The notes below the pieces were generated by a model, which was given only the letters and a program-made list of their open reading frames with translations, did not search any database and had not been told where the DNA came from. This document shows positions 12,013 through 20,800 of a DNA stretch of 64,000 nt, one piece after another. The DNA lies in NCBI GenBank assembly GCA_964036195.1, contig OZ038454.1, forward strand, positions 26,522,315-26,586,314, given 5' to 3'. Both the position numbers and the translations under genes were made by a program. Numbering within the stretch: the stretch's first letter is position 1; every line of letters begins with the position of its first letter. The stretch comes from Sphaerolaimus hirsutus (lineage: Eukaryota; Nematoda; Chromadorea; Monhysterida; Sphaerolaimidae).

Positions 12013-12422
12013 TACCATATTTACTCGAATAATTCCCCCGGGGAATTATTTTTTCGTCAGACATTTTTGAGGGGGGAACTATTCAAGGGGGAATTATTCA
12101 AGTGGGGGAATTATAATTTCCTCAAAATTTTCAATATCTTTCCGTCACACAACATACACATGTACGTTCAATTTCCATTCGTAGTGCACATTCCTTTGCA
12201 TCCTTACACACCGAATGTGCTGCATTTGTATTCGATGAATCAAACGAGGCACTGCTATTTTGCTTGGTTTGATTTCATCGATTGTCTTTTTAATAAATGT
12301 GCATTATTTATTCTCCATCATCGTGGGGGGATTATTCAAGTGGGGTAATTATTTTTTCCTCACTCGTCTAGCAGGGGGGAATTATTCAATTGTGGGGGGA
12401 ATTATTCGAGTAAATACGGTAA
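12013..12422. mobile_element. TA foldback, ACTCGAATAATTCCCC subfamily (nested)
   Basis: Ends TACCATATTTACTCGAATAA / TTATTCGAGTAAATACGGTA; the interior holds GGGGGAATTATTCAAG units in both orientations. It interrupts the outer element within its GAAATACCCC repeat, at a TA. Confidence 0.7.
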
Positions 12423-12436
12423 TACCCCCCCCCCCC

Positions 12437-13490
12437 GGCATCTGGACATTTTGACACAGGTCATTTTGACACTGCATATGTTGCCACAGATGACTCGTCA
12501 CAGGACCCACTTTGACACAAGACCATATTGACACATGGCCATTTTGACACAGACATAATTTGCCACTTGACCATCTTGTCACAGAACACTTTACATTCAT
12601 CATGCATTGTTTATTCTCTTAAAACTGATTTTGTCATCATTTCATTTTTATTGCACTTGAAACTGCAAACAATGTAAAATAAAAGACAGAATACAAACAT
12701 AAATACATAAGTAACGAAATGAATGGATAAATAGGTGTGTACAGATACACCTTTTTATGGACACAAGAGATGGATGGTGCATAAATGAAGTTGCTGCCAG
12801 AGTGAGCCATGCCACGCTTCCACCTCATTGTTTGAGCGCGGCAAAGCGTATTATGTAACAGACGTCAGTCAAAGATAAATACCACAATATCGCGTCTGGT
12901 GTAATATTTTTGCTGCTTAAGATATGCATACTAATTGTCTTATAAGTGGACGGATTTTGACGTGTAAAGTGTCATTAGATGCGGACTTTTTGCCCTTTAA
13001 GATGAATAGTATTTCGGTTTCACATTTGGACCACAAATACAATGGTTCGTATAAAAACATAAAGCCTGTGAACATCGATGGTAGATACAAAATCCATCCA
13101 CTTATAAGTTAATGATGCATATCGCAAACAGCAAAAATATTACACCAGACGCGATATTGTGGTATTTATCGTTGACTGCGATGGGATAATTCACATCACA
13201 AAACGTCTGTTACATCAAAGGGTTTGCCACGCTCAAACCCACAAAAAATTGAAAAACAATTAGTGCTGCAACTAACTTACGTTTTGCATGAGGCCTGCAT
13301 TTGTTTGCACATGAGTGGTGCATGTGTTTGTGTGCAAGAAGCGGTATTCCTATTGTGACAAGATGGTACATGTGACTTATTTTATGTGTGTCGTTCTGGA
13401 CATGTGTCCAGTCATCCCCGTGTCGGGTTGTCTCTTGTGTCAAAGTGGCTGTGTCAAAGTGTCCTGTGTCAAGTTTCCTTGTGGCAATTC
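12437..13490. repeat. Foldback with TTTGACACA-type repeat arms, nested foldback inside
   Basis: The left arm (12437-12600) is an array of CATTTTGACACAGG / TTTGCCACTTGACC units; the right arm (about 13335-13490) carries the complementary GTGTCAAAGTG units. The arms are separated by the independent foldback at 12827-13240, so they look like one hairpin element split by another. Confidence 0.55.
12827..13240. repeat. Foldback element, GTTTGAGCGCGGCAAAG ends
   Basis: Left end GTTTGAGCGCGGCAAAGCG and right end TTTGCCACGCTCAAAC are inverted; inner blocks TAACAGACGT, ATACCACAATATCGCGTCTG and CTTATAAGTGGACGGATTTT recur as complements. No target duplication identified. Confidence 0.6.
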
Positions 13491-13602
13491 ATACACCAAC
13501 CACCCCCCCCCCCCCTCGAATAATCCCACCTTCGGAATATCCCCCCTCACAATTTCCACTCTGAAAAATAAACATCCTGGGGTATTTCGAGGAAATACGG
13601 TA

Positions 13603-14410
13603 TATTGATTGGACTCGACTCCGTTTTTTTCTTATAAATTTTTTCTTTTCTTTTTTTGTGAAAGTGTGCAAATAGGTAAGTATTATGCACAATAATTTTT
13701 TTCAAGTGAATCGGAAAAATTTAATATCTTCAAAAATTTCACAGAAATCGAAAAATGAAATAGCCAAAAGAATGGCCTTGTGTGGACTATTGTTTTCAAA
13801 ATGAGCAATAAATGTTTATAGTTAACATATGTGTTATATTTTCTTATTATACCTATTCATTTTTTATTGCATTTTTCATTTTTTTCATTGAATTGTGCAT
13901 GGCTAATAACACTTTACTTTGCTCGCTATGATTACAAAAAATATATGTAAAAATATACCCAGGTAGTCAGAATGTTCGACCATTCAAGCTGATGATAATA
14001 ACTCTAAGGCGATCACTGCTATCAAAATTTCATCTTTTCATCCAGGATTCAAACTTTCAGTGCACTTTATTATGATCGTTTTAAATCAAATTTTAAACAA
14101 ATTGAAGATTCCCATTGAAATCTCTAGTATCTTGTATCACTTGAATTTAGAATATTTATGTACTTTTCGTTCAAAATAATTTACCTAGATCACAATTTTT
14201 CTAAAGCCGCACACAAATAAATACACAATTACATTACGCTAATTGAGGCGGTTTGCCGACAGTGCCGATAATTTCACAAGAGGACAGTGGAAAGGAAATT
14301 GGTATGTGGCAGTGTTGTGGGTGTTTATCAAAAATGATTAGTAAATACACAGTAAGTTAAGTCAAAGTGACAAGTAAATCTATAAGTGACAACCAAATTT
14401 TCACTGCAAA
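13603..14410. other. AT-rich sequence upstream of the GPCR gene
   Basis: No repeat termini or coding signal recognised. This is where a promoter or 5' UTR exon of the GPCR gene could lie, but I see no convincing TATA or initiator. Confidence 0.35.
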
Positions 14411-14545
14411 TACCGTATTTACTCATACGATTTCCCCTGACCCTGAGGAATTATTTTTTCATCACACTTTTGAGGGGGGTCTATTCGATGTGGGGAGTTG
14501 TTCAAAAGTGGAAATTATTCGGGAAGTTATTCAAGCGAATACGGT
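14411..14545. mobile_element. Short TA foldback, TACCGTATTTACTC subfamily
   Basis: TACCGTATTTACTCATACGA at the left and CAAGCGAATACGGT at the right, with GAATTATT/AATTATTC units between. It lies about 120 bp before the probable first splice acceptor of the GPCR gene. Confidence 0.6.
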
Positions 14546-14664
14546 CCATTGTTATCACCAAAATGGTATTTTCCACTTGACTAACCTCTCACAACTTCAC
14601 CAACCACTCCCCACCTTTCTAGCCACTTATCCACTCACTCACACAAAAATCCCTGGTCCCTCAG

Positions 14665-14863
14665 GCCGCCTTGACGACACTATGCTCGCGGCCAACTCCA
14701 CCTTGAACGACAGCGACGCGGCCGCGTGCAGCTACGACCGGCAGTACTCGCCGCTGCAGACCGCCCTGCGCGTGTACATCATCGCGCCCGTGGCCGTGCT
14801 CGGCCTGGTCGCCAACGCCGCCAACATGCTCGTGTTCGCCGACGCCGGCATGAGACGCGCCAG
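14665..14863 (+). CDS. GPCR exon 1: N-terminus and TM1
   Basis: A splice-acceptor-like CCCTCAG ends at 14664, suggesting an upstream 5' UTR exon; coding starts at ATG 14682. The extracellular part has NST and NDS (possible N-glycosylation at NST) and a Cys, then TM1 (ALRVYIIAPVAVLGLVANAA). The exon ends ...MRRA plus two bases at CCAG|GTTGGA (phase 2). Confidence 0.75.
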
Positions 14864-17800
14864 GTTGGAGGTGGGGATGAGTGGTTTTGGAGTTTTGGAT
14901 AAGTGATTTGGAAAGGGGTAAGTGATTGGGAAGTTATAAGTGGTAAGTTAACTGATGAGTGTATTTCAATGACTATACTTGACACTTTACTTGACTAACC
15001 AGTTATAATTTGGCTTACCGCCTATGACATTGCATGCCTAATTGTCACTTTTCAACTAGCGGAAATGGCGCATAAACTCAAAAATCAGCTCTGAACACAC
15101 TCGAGTTGACTGGAATGAGTTTGTTGATCCCCATCAACTGGAGTTGACCAACATTTCATTTCAGTAAACTCAACTGTGTTTTCAAACCCTCTGTTCAAAA
15201 CTAGCATACATGCAGCCAAAGCACATTCACCTCCAAAAACTCGCATCTCAGAATCAACTGGTTCCTCCTCTCGCTGGCCGCCAGCGACACGGCCCTGCTC
15301 CTGTGCACGCTGGTCATGCTGCCCTCCCCGGTGGTGTCCGAGCGCCTCGAGCGGCCCTCCCTCATACAACACGCCGCCGTGCTTACCAGGGGCCTATCCC
15401 AGTCTCTGGAAAGTGATGTGTAAAGTGTAAAGTGTCATGTTAAGTGGCAAATGTTATGTAAAATGTCCTGGGAAATGTCAAACGGCCAGTCATAAAATTT
15501 TGACATTTGACAAAGGTTTGACATTTTTCAAGGCATTTTACATGACTTTAGACACTTTGCATGACATTTGACATTTTGTCATGGCCATTTCTCATCACTT
15601 TAGACACTTTGCATGATACTTAACACTTTACAAGGCACTTCACAGGGTCTGGGAGTAGCGCCAGATGGATGTATCCAATGGCGCACACGGTGCAGACGTG
15701 CAGCGTGTACCTGACGGTGGCGCTGAGCGTGTACAGGTACCTGGGCGTGTGCCGCCCTTTTTGGGCGCAGAGGAACGTCACTGCCGGTGGGGTCAGGTCT
15801 GTTGTTTGGGAATTGTGAGTTATGCTTTGTTGAAAATATGGTCCGCGCCCGCGGACAGCATAGCCTACATCCGCGCATACGACTTTATGCTCTAGCGACT
15901 TTACACCTTGCACCTTGAACCCTGGACACGTGCCAACTATATTTAACGCTCGATTTTCATAAAAAGTTGTAAAAATTCATTGTTGTTATAAAATTGTAAA
16001 TAGGTACCTATGTATAACTGGGCATTCACAACATGACTTTAAAAATCGCACGCTTTGATTTCCATTGGCACGATTCCAACGTGACATGAGCCAACCAACT
16101 TCCATCCGTTTCCAACAGACTGTCGCTGTGTCTTCTCTGCTCGCTTTCGGTGCTATACAACCTGCCGTGCTGGCTCGAGGTGGACACGCGCTGGTGCTAC
16201 TCCCAGACCCTGTAAAATGCCATGTGAAATGTGAAATGTCATGCAAAGTTTCTAAAGTTATGGAAAATTGCCAGCAAAATGTCAAATATCATGCAATGTG
16301 TCAAAAGTCATGTTAAATGCCCTGGAAATTGTCAAACTAACCTTTATTTTGTTACTGTCAGTTTGACATTTTCCAGAGCATTTTACATGACTTTTGACAC
16401 TTAGCATTACACCTGACATTTTCCAGGGCATTTTACATGACTTTTGACACTTTGCATAAACCTGACATTTTTCAGGGCATTTTACATGACTTTTGACACT
16501 TTGCATAACACTTGACATTTCCCAGGGCATTTTACATGACTTTTGACACTTTGCATAACACTTGACATTTTCCAGGACATTTTACAGTGTCTGGGAGTGC
16601 GCCCAGGTGCTACTCGGTCACCTACAACACGTCCATGCTGGAAGTGGTGCCGACCGCGCTGGCGGCGAACGCCATCTTTTTCGCGTCTTACCGAGTTTAC
16701 AGCTACATAGCCGTCATGTTTTGCGTCCCATTTGGGCTGCACATCATTTTGGGCTCTTGTATAATCAGTGCAGTTTTTCGATCTCGCGCGTGCCGTCGAA
16801 AAATGACCGGTACACCAAGAGATTTGGCTGTTAATGTGATACCGGTAAGTTTTGTGGTTTGCGTGCGTTTGGCTACAAATACAGTGATTTTTTCAATGCT
16901 ACTTAATAGCGATGTGGAATGTGCCAATAAAAATTTTGGCGGCGGGGCAGTTCGCTGGGTCGCACCCTGGAAAATATCAGAAACTGACAAAAGAAATTTG
17001 TGAAATGTGATGTGAAATGTAAAATGACATCTAAAGCCAAAAATTGTCCGTTTGACATTTGACGTTTGCCAAATCGCCGGAAGTTTAATATTTTACGTGG
17101 CGAGAAACTAGAACAATTCAATTTAGGTCGAACAATTCAGTAGGACCTCATCATTGAATCAGTCATCTGTTTTAAATCACTTCAAATCGCACGAAACGCA
17201 GGAAAATGCGTGCCTAAGCGGCGGCGTGAGTTTGGCGGCCAGCGACCAGGTGTCAATTTCTCAAGTGGACAAGAGACATGGAAAGTGGCAAGAAAAGTGA
17301 TAGGTTGTATTTCAAGACAAGTGACTAGTGTCATGGTGACAAGTAAATTTGTCACAGAATTGACTTGTCACTTGACTTGACCTACCACTTAACTTCACTA
17401 GCCACTTTCCCTGTCACTTGTTCACTTGCGGAATTAGCCCGGTGTGCTCGGCGATAGTGGGCCGGACGCACTCGAGCATTAGTCAACCAGCCGCCGCCGC
17501 GGCACAAAATCAAAGCACCAGTCAAGAAGCCAGGTGCCACTCCCGGACCCTGTGAAGTGTCCTGTAACATGTCAAATATCATGCAAAGTGTACAAAAGTC
17601 ATGTAAAATGTCCTGGAAAATGGGAAATCCCATGAAAAGTGTCCTCTCATCATGTAAAATACTCTGTAAAACGTTTGTCAATTTCCCGTACATTTCACAT
17701 GACTTTGGACACTTTGCATGGCATTTTACATTTTACATGACACTTTACATGGTTAGGGAGTGCCCCCAGTATCACGACCATGCTGCTCGCGGTCGCCGCG

Positions 17801-20800
17801 TTATTTCTCATGTGCAATTTACTCGCGTTTGTCAACAATATATACGAGATGGTCGCCAGGTGGGTTTGAGAATTTTGAGAATTGTTTTTTTTTGGGAATC
17901 GTGGGAACAAGTGATGTATTATAACGGCACTGGGAACCGGGAACTGAAGCTTGAAACTGAAGCCCTGATTACAGAATATGCAAAGTGAGAAAATTACTTT
18001 TAAGCATGAGTAAAAGTAGTAAAAGATACTGTTTTCTGGGAAATTTTTCCCGAGTAGGTACTTTTCCCTAGAATGTGTAAAAGCAAGGTACTTTCTTCAT
18101 ATAAAATTTCAAAGTAAGTACTTTTTCAAATAATTTAAAAGCAGGTATATTTTGGTGGAAAATGTTAAGTGAGTACTTTTGATATTTTTACACTGGATGC
18201 TTACCAGATATATTGTTGTATTCATTATGAGCACTTCTAGAGAATACATAACAGTGTAGTCACCTTATATGTCCTATATTGAAATTTTTGGAGGATATTT
18301 CCTGTACTCAGGTACTTGCCAACAGCAAATATGTGTAAAAGTGTGCACAGGTACTTATTCACAAAAAACGTACCGTATTACCTCTACTATAAGGTATACC
18401 TTATATTGTTTTCGTCAGATTTTTCGAGCCAAAAGTTATGCCTTGTATTAGAGGGTACCTTATATTTATTTCATCGCGTTCAAAATAGCCAAAAGTTATA
18501 CCTTATATTAGAGGGTACCTTACCGTATTACCTCGAATTATCCCCCCCCCTTGAATTAACCCCCCCTCGAATTAACCCCCCCTCAAAATGGGCTGGGGAA
18601 ATAATAAACCCCCCCCTCGAAATACCCCCCCTAAAATTGAGTGTAACGTGAACGTACATGACAAATACTGCAGTTTGTGATCTGTACAATGCAGAACACA
18701 CGTTAAAACTGATGGTTAAGTGACGTTAGGGAAGGGTTTTTGTGTATATACAGTTATATATGCCTATAAACACATATACATCTATGTAATTGTTCGATTT
18801 TTCTACGTCTGCGTATGGGAAATTTCCGAAAATTTCTGGCGAAATAATAGACCCCCCCCCCTCGAATAAACCCCCCCCTCGAATTATCCCCCCCTCAAAT
18901 TTTGCTGGCGAAATAATAAACCCCCTGGGGGTATTTCGAGGTAATACGGTAGTTTGTGTAGCTATCTACGTTTTTATGTCCAAGTATATCCTGTTTGGAC
19001 ACATTTATTACCTATTTTGGGTACGCAAATGCCTACTATTTACTACGATCCTTACGAAAATTTCTGACGAAATAATAAAACCCCCCCTCGAATAAACCCC
19101 CCCCTCGAATAAACCCCCCTCAAATTTTGCTGGCAAAATAATAAACCCCCATGGGGGTATTTCGAGGTAATACGGTATATTAGAGGGATGCCTTATATTG
19201 GAGGTAATACGGTGAGTGTATTTATCGAGTACTCGAGTATATGTATTTTTAGAGTAAATGTAAATATATTTAAACAACTAGGTATGTGGGCGTCGCAGAC
19301 ATTTACCGTATTTCCTCGAAATACCCCCGGGGGGTTTATTGTTTCAGAGTGAGAATTTTGAGGGGGGGTTAAACGAGGGGGGGGTATTTCGAGGGGGGGT
19401 TTATTATTTCGGCAGAAATTTTTTGAAAACCAAGTACTTAATTGTCGTCTGAAACGTACGCAGACGTCGAAAATGCAACAAAAATCGCCATTTACAAGAC
19501 TCTAAAGACTTGTATAAGTGTGTAGACGAATAATCACTGTTCTCACATAACAGAGTCATCGTTTTTAACGTGTGTTCTGCATTGCCCGGATGACAAACCG
19601 CAGCCTTTGTCATTTAAGTTCTCTATACACTCAATTGGGGGGGGGGGTATTTCGAGGGGGGGGGGGCTTTATAAGTTCATAGTGTCCATTTTGAGGGGGG
19701 GGGGTATTTCGAGGGTGGGGGTATTTCGAGGGGGGCGGTATTTCGAGGAAATACGGTATATGTGTTAAACTTCCCGTTGACTTGACATTGTCAAAGACAA
19801 GTAAAATTGAATCAACGCCTACAGTAAGACCTCTGCTCTTCGCAGAAAGAGCATTGCGCGCAGGTACAACGAGCAGCTGCAGATCATGTTGTACGGCGGC
19901 GACGCGTTCACCATGCTCGTCGAGCTGAGCAACCTGCTCGTCACTTTGAACGCTTCCGGAACGGCGCTTATTTATTACACTTTCATTGCCAAGTATAGGT
20001 TTGTTTTTGGGTGAGAATGTAGTCTACCTATGTTGTTTTATGGAACCTATTTTAGATGTTGTCTTGTTGAAGTGGCTGGAAAAGTTGCAAGTTACGAGAA
20101 TGCTTCTAACCGAGAAGAACAATTTGCATGGAGACTTTTATTCTAACATTGAAATTAACAATAAACTATTCTGCTGTTTAAACATTTATTTGTCACTCAA
20201 TCAAGTGTTGTAGCCCACTTTAAAGCAAATTATTTATTTTTAAAGTTTTTGTTGTACCACTGTTGTTTATTATAGGTTACAAGTGTTACAATGATAACCT
20301 TTTCAAGTTTTGCATGTATTTTGAATACCTATAAATCGTCAAATGTTTTTAACACTTTAGAACAGAAAAAACCCTCGAAATTACCCACAAAGTAAGTAAA
20401 ACCGGGTAAGTGCACATTTCCCACCCCCAAAAACACTCAAACCCCCAAAAACTCTTCCAATCAGAACAATAGTTCGGCGGCAGCTACAACGTGCCGCGTG
20501 CATGCATCTGTGGAAAAAGCGGCCATCGATAGACTCGGCGACGCCCGCGGACAGGAAAATCACCACCATGAGCATGTTGAACAGGAGCAAGAGCCTCGAG
20601 TCGGTCACCAGGGACCAGATTAAATTGGATGGATTTTTTGGGACTGCTCAAATGAGTGGCAATGGAATTGGGGGGATTTTGGATGGGTTTTTTAGAACGA
20701 GTCTTGGCAAGTGTCTTGCATTTTGCAAAATTGCGTACCGGCGTCAATACATAAATCCACATAGGACATCCGAATTTTTTCATAAAATTATTATTTATTC

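Larger units (their letters stand above)
11672..13602. mobile_element. TA-site foldback element TACCATATTTCCTCGAAATAC, split by nested insertions
   Basis: The left end at 11672 (TACCATATTTCCTCGAAATA) pairs with the right end at 13575-13602 (TATTTCGAGGAAATACGGTA). Between them lie a second TA foldback (12013-12422), a TTTGACACA-repeat foldback (12437-13490) and a further foldback in its centre (12827-13240). The poly-C runs are the C-rich repeat core (CGAAATACCCCC) of the family. I infer successive insertions from the interlocking ends. Confidence 0.6.

Noticed and set aside
16362..16590. Regularly spaced repeats resembling a CRISPR array
   Set aside because: The units are directly adjacent tandem copies without unique spacers, inside an intron of an animal gene.
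16282..16742. Frames with repeated Val-Lys-Cys-Pro-Lys-Cys-like units on the minus strand
   Set aside because: They translate the 50-bp tandem units of the transposon in GPCR intron 4; the + strand there is flanked by receptor exons.
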